Positions 1-8,133 are shown, counted from the first letter of the stretch. The stretch is 22,602 nucleotides of DNA from Nitrospiraceae bacterium (GCA_028064945.1 JAPTWQ010000107.1:1-22602); one strand, 5' to 3'. The notes: generated by a model not told the origin, from the sequence alone. Translations and numbers: made by a program.

Positions 1-117
1 TACTCCGCTTCAGTCTCTACCTCTGGCTCGATCGGAACGCCCCAACAGATTTGGTCTCTCACCTCCAATCCCAGCGGCGTTCAAATTTCTCCCATCACCT
101 CCTGCGCTGCGTATTAA
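1..117 (+). CDS. C-terminal fragment of an unidentified protein (5' end outside window)
   Basis: Frame 1 is open from the window edge to a TAA at 115-117 and gives 38 residues, rich in Ser, Thr, Pro and Gly, ending in ITSCAAY. This low-complexity, beta-rich composition resembles the secreted lipoprotein encoded just downstream, so the gene may belong to the same surface-protein cluster. The fragment is too short for family assignment, and the similarity is compositional only. No clear terminator follows before the promoter of the next gene. Confidence 0.5.
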   Translation, partial: YSASVSTSGSIGTPQQIWSLTSNPSGVQISPITSCAAY

Positions 118-191
118 ATCGCCGTCCCAAAGTCCTGGATCCAAACACTTTCCCACCAAAATGTGATTCCTGTCACAGTCCTGAAAATTGA

Positions 192-220
192 TTGATCTGA
201 AAAGAAACTTTCAAGATAAT
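192..220 (+). promoter_or_regulatory. Predicted sigma-70-type promoter for the first lipoprotein gene
   Basis: TTGATC (192-197) and GATAAT (215-220) are separated by exactly 17 bases. This predicts a start near 227 and a leader of about 70 nt before the ATG at 296. A 10-bp palindrome, AGAGATCTCT (235-244), lies just after the predicted start and could be an operator. The hexamers are seen directly; activity is inferred. Confidence 0.5.
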
Positions 221-295
221 ACCCTTCCCTGTCGAGAGATCTCTGTCAGGTGGACAAATCATTTAAAAATAAAACCATTCTTAAAGGAACTCCCC

Positions 296-1960
296 ATGGA
301 CCGCTCCAGACACGTTTCGACTCTTTTCTCAAGCACCCTCAAAACAGCCGTTCCGTTTTTCATCATTATCGGCCTGATTGCATCCTGCAGCGGCGGAGGC
401 GGCGGTTCATCCACTCCGGTTGCCGCAACCAGCCTGAGTGGATCGGTCATCGATGCTCCCGTTACGGGAGCTGCCATCACCATCACAGAAAATGCTCCAC
501 TGGGACAGCAAGGCGCGGTCACCTTGGGAACAACAACCGCGGACCAATACGGAAAATACAGCCTGTCCGGCATTCCGATCCCCAAAACCAGCGCGCCCAT
601 CTACGCAAGCTCCCAGGGTGGATCCATCTATGGAACCGAGAATCCCGATATCCTCCTGACCGCCTATCTTGGACAAGGACAGGATCTGGCCGCGGCCGGA
701 TCCGATCTTGGAGAAGGGAATGACCCGGATCTCGCGGTCAGCCAGGTCACCACAGCAGCGGTAGCACTCGCTTCGAACGGGGGCAAGAACTACCAGATCA
801 GCGGATACCAGGCAACACTGACAGCGGACCAGACCCAGCTCGTCGAGCTCTCAAGCGAGATCATGTGCCAGGTTGACGCCCAAACACCCCTTCCTTCCGG
901 GGGAAACACCCTCTCTTTCGTCAACGGTCTCGTCGCCCAGAATCCTCCCGGCCCCAATACCGATTACCTGACAGTCTCCGGTGCCATCACCTGTTCCAAT
1001 ATCACCACCTACATGAACATGCTCACCGCATCAGGTGACTGGGACACCGAGCTTGACGGAGGGGACACGCCGGTTTCATCCATCAATATTCCGGCGGGAA
1101 CCTACTCCCTCCAGGGGCTGATCGAAGGGACCGGAATAGAAGAACCGACTTCGACATCAAACACCTCACCATCCACGCCTTCCCTGATACCCTTTACCAT
1201 TTCCCTTTCCGTGGCTGCCGACGGAACCGTCTCCAATCCGCCGAACTCCTCAAACACACTTTCCATTTCAAGCGGATCAACGATTTCAGGTCAGCTTTTA
1301 AAGCTGATCCTCACCAATGGATCCGGAGAGACATACACCCTGAAAGGAGCCTTGAAACTCCTCCCCGCCACATGGCACACCGCCCCTACCCAGGCTTTTC
1401 TTTTCCAGGGTGGAGGATCCGACAGCAATGGATCCTCCAATACACTCTCAAACGTCAATGCCGTTCTCTATAGTGGCCAGGATTCCCCCCAATGGAGTGC
1501 ATTTGCCCCGATCGACGGACAGGAAAACATCACCTGCAACAATGGCGGCTTCAAGCTCCGGATCACCATTCCGTCATCAAACTCCGTTCCCGTTTTTCCT
1601 GTCTGCCTGACCGAAAAAAGTCCAACGACACTATCGCTCACCAATATCTCCAACAGCCAGGGAGAGGGAGAAAATCATGACGAATACCACCCCGGAAGCA
1701 GCACCACCCCTTCATCCATAGGGGCCACCCTTGTTGCGGCAACTGACACCCCCTTTATCGAGTCAGGGGCGTTGACAATCGGGACAACCTCTACCAGCAC
1801 CATGTTTTATGTATTGGGTTCCAATGGGGCTTTTGTCACTTCATATGTCTCATCAAACACTCCCAGCTGTACCCTGTCAGCACCCTGTGTATCGGGTGAT
1901 ACCGCAGGATCGATCTATTTTTCAGGAAACATCATCCCGCTTCCTCAAAACGATCACTGA
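296..1960 (+). CDS. Large secreted lipoprotein with a carboxypeptidase-regulatory-like N-terminal domain
   Basis: Start chosen at ATG 296, because AAAGGAA (about 284-290) lies at good spacing; the longer frame from 188 has no ribosome site and would bury the signal peptide. The 554-residue product begins with a basic n-region, a hydrophobic stretch (about residues 18-29) and a lipobox I-A-S-C with the lipidated Cys at 31, then a Ser-Gly-rich linker. Residues about 45-110 (GSVIDAPVTGAAITI, then YGKYSLSGIP) resemble the carboxypeptidase-regulatory-like or Ig-like fold found in exported surface proteins. The rest is Ser/Thr/Gly-rich, has few Cys and shows no catalytic motif. A lipoprotein facing the periplasm or cell surface is well supported; its function is unknown. 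It is the first gene of a surface-protein cluster. Confidence 0.8.
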   Translation: MDRSRHVSTLFSSTLKTAVPFFIIIGLIASCSGGGGGSSTPVAATSLSGSVIDAPVTGAAITITENAPLGQQGAVTLGTTTADQYGKYSLSGIPIPKTSAPIYASSQGGSIYGTENPDILLTAYLGQGQDLAAAGSDLGEGNDPDLAVSQVTTAAVALASNGGKNYQISGYQATLTADQTQLVELSSEIMCQVDAQTPLPSGGNTLSFVNGLVAQNPPGPNTDYLTVSGAITCSNITTYMNMLTASGDWDTELDGGDTPVSSINIPAGTYSLQGLIEGTGIEEPTSTSNTSPSTPSLIPFTISLSVAADGTVSNPPNSSNTLSISSGSTISGQLLKLILTNGSGETYTLKGALKLLPATWHTAPTQAFLFQGGGSDSNGSSNTLSNVNAVLYSGQDSPQWSAFAPIDGQENITCNNGGFKLRITIPSSNSVPVFPVCLTEKSPTTLSLTNISNSQGEGENHDEYHPGSSTTPSSIGATLVAATDTPFIESGALTIGTTSTSTMFYVLGSNGAFVTSYVSSNTPSCTLSAPCVSGDTAGSIYFSGNIIPLPQNDH

Positions 1961-2387
1961 CCACGTTGAATCTTTCAGGATGGGTGCCGACAGGCATCCA
2001 TCCCTTTTTCTTTTCCGCGCTTTTTACTCCATCCGTTTTCCCAGTCCCGTTGCTCTTTCAGCTCCTTTTCGAGAGACCTGATCTGTACGATACCGATAAT
2101 CATTCTTATTAACGACAAAAAGAACCGACACTCCTCTTTCCAAACGGCTGTTAACAGAAAACAATTTTTCTTCCTTCCTCCCTGTCCCTCCCCATTGATC
2201 AGCCCAAATCCGACCTTTTTTCGGGAAACATTTTTCCTTTTTTCCTTAAACAAAAAACACTTGATTCCTAGCATGCCGATTGCTTATAGAAGCGTCCGAC
2301 CCGAAACGGCTCCAGGGTGATCCGGGTCAAAAACCTTAAAAAGAACCATGAACCGTTCCTGTCACGCACAAGCAAGGAGAAAACCTC
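1961..2387. other. 427-bp spacer between lipoprotein and porin-like genes
   Basis: Strongly pyrimidine-rich on the + strand, with many CTTTT/CCTTTTT runs from about 1995 to 2260. I see no convincing ORF. It contains a 10-bp palindrome CTGTTAACAG (2148-2157) and, at its right end, a good promoter (2261-2290). No classical hairpin plus T-tract follows the upstream stop codon. The T-rich stretches could serve factor-dependent termination, but that is a guess. Confidence 0.5.
2261..2290 (+). promoter_or_regulatory. Predicted sigma-70-type promoter for the beta-barrel / lipoprotein pair
   Basis: TTGATT (2261-2266) and TATAGA (2285-2290) are 18 bases apart. The predicted start is near 2297, about 90 nt before the TTG start codon at 2388. 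It probably drives both 2388-2933 and the overlapping 2923-4545 gene. Confidence 0.5.
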
Positions 2388-2933
2388 TTGGATAATCGAT
2401 CCACCCCCGCCAGAAGCCGGGCGGGAACCATCTTCTCGGGAATGATCCTGTTGGCGTTTTTTCTTTTCGCCGCGCATCCCTGTGAAGCCTCCGACAGCGT
2501 CATGATCGTTCCGGAATCCGGATGGGAAAACGAAACACTGGGATTTGGCGCCGATCTTCGACTTTTTGCGGTTCCCAACTTCGGATTCGAAATCGAGGGA
2601 TTCTGGGATCCCAACAACTGCGGCAACTGCACTCTTTCAGAAACCACCCTGACAGGAAGCCTCTTTTACTGGATCAACCCCTTTTCGAGGCTGAGCCTCT
2701 ATACCCTTCTCGGGGGAGGCATCGGATCCTTCTCCCTCTCCTCGCCCATCTCCGGTCATGCCGACCTTCCTGTCTTCGATACAGGCCTGGGAGCTGTCAT
2801 CTGGATCAGTCATCACTTCGGTCTCGACATCGACAATCGATGGATCTTTGTCAAAGGCGGAGGACTCGTCGGAAACCCGGCCTCCGCATTAAACGCCTAC
2901 CGTCTATCGCTGGGGCTCGCATATGCATTCTGA
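2388..2933 (+). CDS. Small outer-membrane beta-barrel protein
   Basis: The start is TTG at 2388, set by AAGGAGA (2374-2380) seven bases upstream. The 181-residue product has a cleavable signal peptide: a hydrophobic core around residues 17-29, with cleavage probable after CEA near residue 34. The mature part is a run of short alternating amphipathic strands with glycine turns (GFGADLRLFAV, FGFEIEGFW, SRLSLYTLLGGGIGSF) and ends in LSLGLAYAF. A terminal aromatic residue of this kind is the usual recognition signature for Bam-assembled barrels. The length fits an 8-strand barrel of the OmpA/OmpW/PagP size class. A CGNC pair near residues 71-74 could form a disulfide. Substrate or partner is unknown. 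The next gene overlaps its stop codon, so the two are probably translationally coupled. Confidence 0.75.
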   Translation: MDNRSTPARSRAGTIFSGMILLAFFLFAAHPCEASDSVMIVPESGWENETLGFGADLRLFAVPNFGFEIEGFWDPNNCGNCTLSETTLTGSLFYWINPFSRLSLYTLLGGGIGSFSLSSPISGHADLPVFDTGLGAVIWISHHFGLDIDNRWIFVKGGGLVGNPASALNAYRLSLGLAYAF

Positions 2934-4545
2934 AAAGAACCTTTCAAAACATGGATGGACCCCGGCTTCTGAAAATCGGAACCGCCCCTTCCCCTTGTCT
3001 TCCGTTCAAATGGCCATTTTCTCTGTTGCGCTGCTTCTCGCCTCCTGCAAGGCCTCAAATCTCGACCTCTCGAGCAATAGCCAGGCAGGAGCCCTGAGCT
3101 CAGCGGCAAACCAGATCACGACCGTCAGGGGAACGGCGGTCGACGGATTCATCGACCAGGGGACGGTGGTTCTTTCAACCTTTCCACCGGGGGCGGCCGT
3201 TCTGGGTTCGGCAACAACAAATACCTCCGGCTCATTCAGCATCCAGACAACGCCAATCGATCCCTCGGCCCTTTATCAGCTGACACTCACAGGCGGAAGC
3301 AGTATCGACTTTGCTTCCGGCTATTCCATCGCCCTGTCCTCTCTCGATTCCCTTTCAGCGATCGTCACAGGAAAAACGCTTCTCTCATCTCCGGTCACAA
3401 TCACCGTCATGACCACACTCATGGCCAATCAGGCCCAGGGCATGGTCAACAGGGGAGAAGCTCCGCTGGCCTCCTTTAAAAATGCCCTGGGTCTCTGGAG
3501 CGGTCTCATGGGATTCGACCCCACCACCACTCCGGTCGTCGATCCAACGGCAGGCCCCGAATCGATGGGATCGCCCGCCATCTATGGACTGATCCTTGCA
3601 GGTTTTTCCCAGATGGCCATGGCCATCGGCGTCAACGACCACCTCGCTCCCGGAGCATCAAACACGCTGGGACTTCTCTCCGTCCTGAATTCCGATATCT
3701 CCGATGGTGTCCTCGATGGGCTGAAGCCGGGAGATCCCAACCCGCTGACCTATTACACCTATACGCTGACCCCGGAGACACTCAGAAAAGACATCGCCGA
3801 TTCGACCCTCGAATTTTTATGGGGAGACCGGAATAAATCCGGCCTGGCTCCGATTGATGTGAGCGGATCCGTCAATAGCCTTGCCCTTGACTCCTCAAGC
3901 CTTTTTCCCGGCAATCCCCTTCCCGCCCTTCCTGATCCCGGGTCTCCCCGGATCACGGTCTCGTCTCCGGTCAACAACGCCTACTACAACAACACCCTTC
4001 CGCTTGTCGCCACAGCTTCCGATGCCCTGGGCATCGGAAGCTTTACCGTGACATCCAGCACTCTTCCCCTCCCGGTCAACCCTCCCGGATCCACATCGAT
4101 CCAGACAGGCGTCGACATCCTGGGGGTTCCAGACGGCCCGCTGACCACCGTCTTTTCCGCCGAGAACCTGGCGGGAACCGTCTCGACCCAAACCATCTCG
4201 CTCTCCATCGACAACACCGCCCCAACACTTCAGAACCTCTCCCCCATTTCGGCGACAAGCTACGACATCTGCGGCAGCACGAACTATTCGGTTCAGGTCA
4301 CCGGACAGATGGTCGACACGGGATCGGGACCAAGTGCAGTTCAAGTCCAGGAGACCGCGCCTGTCGCCCAGGCGATATCGGCCTATTCAACCGTTGTCAA
4401 CCGGACGACCTCGAACATCTCCTTTTATGTCTTCGCCCCGGTCAACACCCCCTGCAAGGCGGTGACATTCACCTACAACATCACGGTCTACGATGCCCTG
4501 AACAACCAAAGGACCATCCCCTACAGCATGATCATCGCCAACTAA
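2923..4545 (+). CDS. Large secreted lipoprotein with Ig-like segment, coupled to the beta-barrel gene
   Basis: The ATG at 2923 overlaps the end of the barrel gene by 11 nt, with GGGG about eight bases upstream, so coupled translation is likely. The 540-residue product has an unusually long n-region (about 29 residues), then a hydrophobic core and lipobox L-A-S-C with Cys at 42. An internal ATG at 3010 would shorten the n-region but lacks a ribosome site. Residues about 66-120 (GTAVDGFIDQGTVVL, TNTSGSFSIQTTP) again look like a carboxypeptidase-regulatory or Ig-like module, as in the lipoprotein at 296. Residues about 345-435 (ITVSSPVNNAYYNN to LSIDNTAPTLQ) look like a bacterial Ig-like repeat of the kind found in adhesins. 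No enzyme motif is visible. It may be a surface partner of the barrel. Confidence 0.75.
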   Translation: MHSEKNLSKHGWTPASENRNRPFPLSSVQMAIFSVALLLASCKASNLDLSSNSQAGALSSAANQITTVRGTAVDGFIDQGTVVLSTFPPGAAVLGSATTNTSGSFSIQTTPIDPSALYQLTLTGGSSIDFASGYSIALSSLDSLSAIVTGKTLLSSPVTITVMTTLMANQAQGMVNRGEAPLASFKNALGLWSGLMGFDPTTTPVVDPTAGPESMGSPAIYGLILAGFSQMAMAIGVNDHLAPGASNTLGLLSVLNSDISDGVLDGLKPGDPNPLTYYTYTLTPETLRKDIADSTLEFLWGDRNKSGLAPIDVSGSVNSLALDSSSLFPGNPLPALPDPGSPRITVSSPVNNAYYNNTLPLVATASDALGIGSFTVTSSTLPLPVNPPGSTSIQTGVDILGVPDGPLTTVFSAENLAGTVSTQTISLSIDNTAPTLQNLSPISATSYDICGSTNYSVQVTGQMVDTGSGPSAVQVQETAPVAQAISAYSTVVNRTTSNISFYVFAPVNTPCKAVTFTYNITVYDALNNQRTIPYSMIIAN

Positions 4546-4572
4546 AAATCGTTCTGGATATCCCGATTTTCC

Positions 4573-4601
4573 TTGAAATTCATGGGGTAAAAAGCTAGGA
4601 T
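4573..4601 (+). promoter_or_regulatory. Predicted sigma-70-type promoter upstream of the permease
   Basis: TTGAAA (4573-4578) and TAGGAT (4596-4601) have exact 17-base spacing. The predicted start near 4608 gives a leader of about 128 nt before the ATG at 4736. The terminator-like hairpin at 4617-4642 falls about ten bases into that leader, so either the promoter match is fortuitous or the hairpin acts on this transcript. Confidence 0.4.
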
Positions 4602-4616
4602 CTGAGAATACGGGAA

Positions 4617-4642
4617 GGGACCGGCAAAGCCGGCCCCTTTTT
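4617..4642 (+). terminator. Rho-independent terminator after the lipoprotein gene (or early attenuator)
   Basis: GGGACCGGC (4617-4625), loop AAA, GCCGGCCCC (4629-4637) and TTTTT (4638-4642). The 9-bp stem has one A-C mismatch. It lies 72 bp after the lipoprotein stop and upstream of the permease. As a plain terminator it closes the surface-protein operon. Confidence 0.7.
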
Positions 4643-4735
4643 AAGAGAATCTCCGGATTCTGGATCCCGTAACGACAGCCCCGACAGGGCGGGTCCCGAT
4701 CGCAAAATCGCATGGCCAGACAAAAAGGGGCCTTC
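4643..4735 (+). other. Structured leader of the permease gene
   Basis: After the terminator hairpin the leader holds several further dyads: AGAATC/GATTCT with loop TCCG (4646-4661), GGATCCCG (4662-4669) against CGGGTCC (4690-4696) with one bulge, and CGAT/ATCG (4697-4710). The ribosome site AAGGGG (4725-4730) follows immediately. I recognise no known riboswitch; in particular I do not see the conserved core of the c-di-AMP (ydaO) class that precedes some related transporters. Confidence 0.35.
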
Positions 4736-6697
4736 ATGGCGTTGTTCCAGATCTATCACAATACACGAACCACCGTTGCCAGATTCCAGGAATCGGTCCT
4801 GAGACGCGTTGTCGGCATCGGAGCCCTGTACTCCACCGGATATGGCGATGTCGGCTCCTCCATCTACTATGCCCTGGGTATCACGACCGTCTACGCACAG
4901 GGCGCATCCTTTCTCGCGATCCTTGTCGCCGGCCTCTTTTTTGTCGCAACGGTTTTGAGCTACGCAGAACTTTCAAGCGCCATTCCGGAAGCCGGAGGAT
5001 CTTCCCTCTTCGCACAAAGAGCCTTTGGCGACGGATGGGCCTTTTTTGCCGGCTGGGCCCTTCTTCTGGACTACATCCTGACCCTTGCTATCAGCGCTTT
5101 TTCCGTTGGTCCCTACCTGTCCTACTTTTTTCCGATCTTCAAGGACAACACCCAGGTCAACGTCACCTTTACGGCCCTTCTGATCGCAATGCTTGTCTCC
5201 ATCAATATCTTTGGTCTTAAGGAATCCTCCTGGTTCTCTCTCATGCTCACGGGATTCGATATCCTGACCCAGCTATCCCTGATGGGACTCGGCATCTTCT
5301 TCCTGTTCAACTTCAACAAGATCTGGAACCAGTTCACCATGGGATCCACCCCAACCTGGCCCCACTTTCTCTATGGCATCTCGATCGCCATGGTTGCCTA
5401 CACCGGGATCGAAGCCATCAGCCAGATGGCCGCCGAAGCCAGGGACCCGGGAAAGTCCGTTCCCAGGGCAATGTTCATGACCATGTTCACCACCGTCTTT
5501 TTCTATGCCGGCATCTCCATGGTGGCCCTCTCCGCCATGTCTCCCAAGATCCTGTCCACAACCTATGTCAACGATCCCATCGCCGGAATTGCCCACTTCA
5601 TTCCCCACGTCAACAACATTCTGGGGCCGTGGGTCGCACTTCTTGGTGCAACGATCCTGACGGTTGCCGCCAATGCCGGACTGATCGGGGTTTCACGGCT
5701 GGCCTACTCCATGTCCAACAACTTCCTGATCCATCCGGTCTTCCACCGCACGACCGCACGCTGGAAGACCCCGGCCTTTTCCCTTGTCACCTTCGGGACC
5801 GTTGCCGCCATGATCGTGGCCTTTTTCCCGTTTCTGGACATCCTGGCGGACCTCTACAACTATGGAGCCATGCTTTCCTTTACCATGACCCATGCCGCCC
5901 TGATCATGCTGAGGAAAAAAGAGCCTGAGCTCGAAAGACCCTTCAGGGTCCCGTTCTCCATTCGCTTCAGGGGATGGGAGGTTCCCCTTCCCACGCTTTT
6001 CGGGCTTTTTGGCACAGGAAGCGTCTTTGTCATGGTTCTGCTGTTCCATAAATACGGCAGAGTGTTCGGAACGATCTGGATGGCGGCGGGAATTACCTAC
6101 TATCTCTGGTTTCGTCGTCATGAGGCTTTTCCGGTCATGGAGAGGGTCAAGATCACCAATCTCCCGGACCGGCCGGAGCCGCAACCTCCCCATAAAGTCT
6201 TTATGGTGGCGACAAGCCCCACAAGGCCATCCCCCATCCTGAGGGACGTCTGCAAGGTTGCCCGGGCGGACAAGGCCCAGGTCGTGGTGATTACCGTGGT
6301 TGAAGTTCCCCTGACACTTCCCATGACGGCGAACATGGCCCAGGAAGAAGCGGTGGCAAGACATACCCTGGATCTGTGTCAGGCCATCGGACTCGAAGAG
6401 GATGTCATCATGGATACCGTACTGGCGAAGGGACGGGCAGTCGGCCCCGTTTTGAACTTCCACATCAAGAAGCTCAAGGTCGACACACTTGTCATCAACG
6501 ATACCAACTCGGCCATGGTGCGGGCGGTGGTTAACGCCATCGACCGCTCATCGAATACCGTTTCAATGTGGACATTCCGGTCATTTGACGGATCGGGAAG
6601 GAGTCCGACCCCCAAAGCCAGGCTCCGGGGAGAATCTCCTTTTATCGTTTCGGAGACAAAGTCCTCATCGCCTCCAGAGGAAGTGGCCCCTCAATAA
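4736..6697 (+). CDS. APC-superfamily permease with C-terminal universal-stress-like cytoplasmic domain
   Basis: Start chosen at ATG 4736, five bases after AAGGGG; the in-frame ATG at 4712 has no ribosome site. The product is 653 residues. Residues about 25-470 form roughly twelve or more membrane helices of the amino-acid/polyamine/organocation superfamily, including the conserved PEAGGSS and LLLDYILT segments. The first helix carries YGDVGSSIYYAL (residues 36-47), which resembles the GDIGTSPLYAL signature of KUP potassium transporters more than the G-x-G of amino-acid porters. Residues about 485-600 are soluble, with alternating strands and helices (VFMVATSP, AQVVVITVVEV, VDTLVINDTNS) like a UspA fold. 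Database homologues are usually labelled amino acid permease. Potassium or another small cation is a plausible alternative, as in the permease-USP fusion KimA. The last bases overlap the convergent NADH dehydrogenase gene. Confidence 0.85.
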   Translation: MALFQIYHNTRTTVARFQESVLRRVVGIGALYSTGYGDVGSSIYYALGITTVYAQGASFLAILVAGLFFVATVLSYAELSSAIPEAGGSSLFAQRAFGDGWAFFAGWALLLDYILTLAISAFSVGPYLSYFFPIFKDNTQVNVTFTALLIAMLVSINIFGLKESSWFSLMLTGFDILTQLSLMGLGIFFLFNFNKIWNQFTMGSTPTWPHFLYGISIAMVAYTGIEAISQMAAEARDPGKSVPRAMFMTMFTTVFFYAGISMVALSAMSPKILSTTYVNDPIAGIAHFIPHVNNILGPWVALLGATILTVAANAGLIGVSRLAYSMSNNFLIHPVFHRTTARWKTPAFSLVTFGTVAAMIVAFFPFLDILADLYNYGAMLSFTMTHAALIMLRKKEPELERPFRVPFSIRFRGWEVPLPTLFGLFGTGSVFVMVLLFHKYGRVFGTIWMAAGITYYLWFRRHEAFPVMERVKITNLPDRPEPQPPHKVFMVATSPTRPSPILRDVCKVARADKAQVVVITVVEVPLTLPMTANMAQEEAVARHTLDLCQAIGLEEDVIMDTVLAKGRAVGPVLNFHIKKLKVDTLVINDTNSAMVRAVVNAIDRSSNTVSMWTFRSFDGSGRSPTPKARLRGESPFIVSETKSSSPPEEVAPQ

Positions 6698-8088
6698 TCC
6701 TCCTGAAGGGCCCGGTGGCTTTCCGGGCCCGAACTTTCCACCGGATCCGGAGTCAGGTCGATTTCTGTTGTCGCCCGCTCGAAGAAGACTTTCAGGAACA
6801 GGCTGAATGTCGACAAAAGCCGATAACGGATAATCGGCAGCTTGTGGATGTAGACAAGGTTCCACAAAAACCATCCGACCATTCCGGTCAGCGTCAGCTG
6901 TTTTGCCGACAGCAAAGCGTAATTGTCCCCGATCGAAACAAACCCTCCCACATGCTCGTGGGAAAAGAGTTTTTCCGGACGTTTCCTGATTCGGGCCACA
7001 ATATTGTGAGCGCAGACCTTCGCTTGCCGGACAGCCGTCTGTGCGGTCGGCGGGTAGGGCATTCCCGAATGGGGATTGATCGAGTGGGCATTGTCTCCCA
7101 CCACCCAGACATGGGGCTTTTTCGTTGACTCAAGGGTTCCGTTGACCTTGATCCTGCCAATTGCGTCTTTTTCAAGATCCAGCGCCGCGACCAGCGGATT
7201 CGTCTTGACACCGGCAGCCCAGACCAGCGTGCTTGAGGGGATCTCCGCTCCCCCCAGAATCTGGACTTTCTGATTTAAATAACCGGCAAGCCTTGTGTCG
7301 AGAAGCACCTCAATACCGATCGAACGAAGTCTCAAAAGCGCCTCCTCGGAGAGATGGGGAGGAAGCATGGGAAGGATCCTCGATGTTGCCTCCACTAGAA
7401 TGACCCGGATTTCGCTTTTGTCGATCCGGCGGCCAAAATCCCGAAGAAGCTCCCGGGTGGCATATTCATGAAGTTCGCCGGCAAGCTCCACGCCCGTGGG
7501 GCCACCGCCGACCACCACAAAAGTCAGATAAGACTTTCTCAGCGCCGGATCTTCCTCCCAGTAGGCTTTTTCGAACATCCGGATCACATGGTTGTTGATC
7601 ACCGCAGCATCCTTCAGGGACTTCAGGGTAAAAACTCCTTCCAGACGATCCTCAAGATTCATGAAGTTTGTGCGCGACCCAAGGGAGATGACCAGATCGT
7701 CATAAGCCATTGTTCGATGCTGGGTCGAAACGGTCTTCCTCTCAAGATCGATCGACAAAACCTCCCCTATATGTGCGTGAATCCGTGTTTTTCTAAAGAT
7801 TTTCCTGATGGAGTGGGCGATATAGCGCGGCTCCAGGCCGCCTGTGGCCGCGGCATGCAACATCGGGGTAAAGAGAAAGAAATTATGCTTGTCGATCACC
7901 GTGATCCGGACATCCGGAAGACCCTTGAGGTAGCGGTCCAGATAAACGGCTGTGTACAAGCCACCGAACCCTGCCCCCAGGACAAGGATCCTGTGGGGCT
8001 GCTTCACGGTGTCCGGCTTGACACCGGCACTTTTCAGCCCTTCACCCTGAATACTGGCGGACATCATCTCTTGTGTTTTTTCGCTCAT
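6691..8088 (-). CDS. ndh: Type II NADH:quinone oxidoreductase (NDH-2)
   Basis: A 465-residue flavoprotein that passes electrons from NADH to membrane quinone without pumping protons, bound peripherally to the inner face of the cytoplasmic membrane. Visible features are the N-terminal FAD dinucleotide fold GAGFGG (38-43), the second NADH-binding fold GGGPTG (194-199), the late FAD-contacting motif VWVVGDNAH (327-335, with GD at 331-332) and AQTAVRQ (349-355) in the quinone-site region. The C-terminal segment (about 385-440) holds the hydrophobic and basic membrane-anchoring helices typical of the family. Length is normal; the N-terminus has about 30 extra residues. GGAGAAGGA directly precedes the ATG at 8088. 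It follows the NCS1 permease gene by 45 bp on the same strand, so co-transcription is likely. Its 3' end overlaps the convergent permease gene by 7 bp. Confidence 0.92.
   Translation of the reverse strand: MSEKTQEMMSASIQGEGLKSAGVKPDTVKQPHRILVLGAGFGGLYTAVYLDRYLKGLPDVRITVIDKHNFFLFTPMLHAAATGGLEPRYIAHSIRKIFRKTRIHAHIGEVLSIDLERKTVSTQHRTMAYDDLVISLGSRTNFMNLEDRLEGVFTLKSLKDAAVINNHVIRMFEKAYWEEDPALRKSYLTFVVVGGGPTGVELAGELHEYATRELLRDFGRRIDKSEIRVILVEATSRILPMLPPHLSEEALLRLRSIGIEVLLDTRLAGYLNQKVQILGGAEIPSSTLVWAAGVKTNPLVAALDLEKDAIGRIKVNGTLESTKKPHVWVVGDNAHSINPHSGMPYPPTAQTAVRQAKVCAHNIVARIRKRPEKLFSHEHVGGFVSIGDNYALLSAKQLTLTGMVGWFLWNLVYIHKLPIIRYRLLSTFSLFLKVFFERATTEIDLTPDPVESSGPESHRALQEDY
6708..6730 (+). terminator. 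Perfect hairpin after the permease, inside the ndh 3' coding end
   Basis: GGGCCCGG (6708-6715), a 7-nt loop, and CCGGGCCC (6723-6730): a perfect 8-bp GC stem, 11 nt after the permease stop codon. Only a short T-run (6735-6737) follows, so termination would be weak or factor-assisted. Because the two genes overlap convergently, the hairpin is also coding for the last residues of NDH-2. Confidence 0.5.
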
Positions 8089-8133
8089 TTCCTTCTCCAG
8101 ATTCTGGCCATCGACATGGCACTTAAAATGACT

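Noticed and set aside
4573..4735. c-di-AMP (ydaO-type) riboswitch before the permease
   Set aside because: The downstream protein layout invites it, but the conserved sequence core of that class is not recognisable; only generic dyads are present.
5693..6463. 256-codon minus-strand open frame inside the permease gene
   Set aside because: His/Gly/Asp-rich translation typical of a shadow frame opposite a GC-rich membrane-protein gene; no ribosome site or domain.
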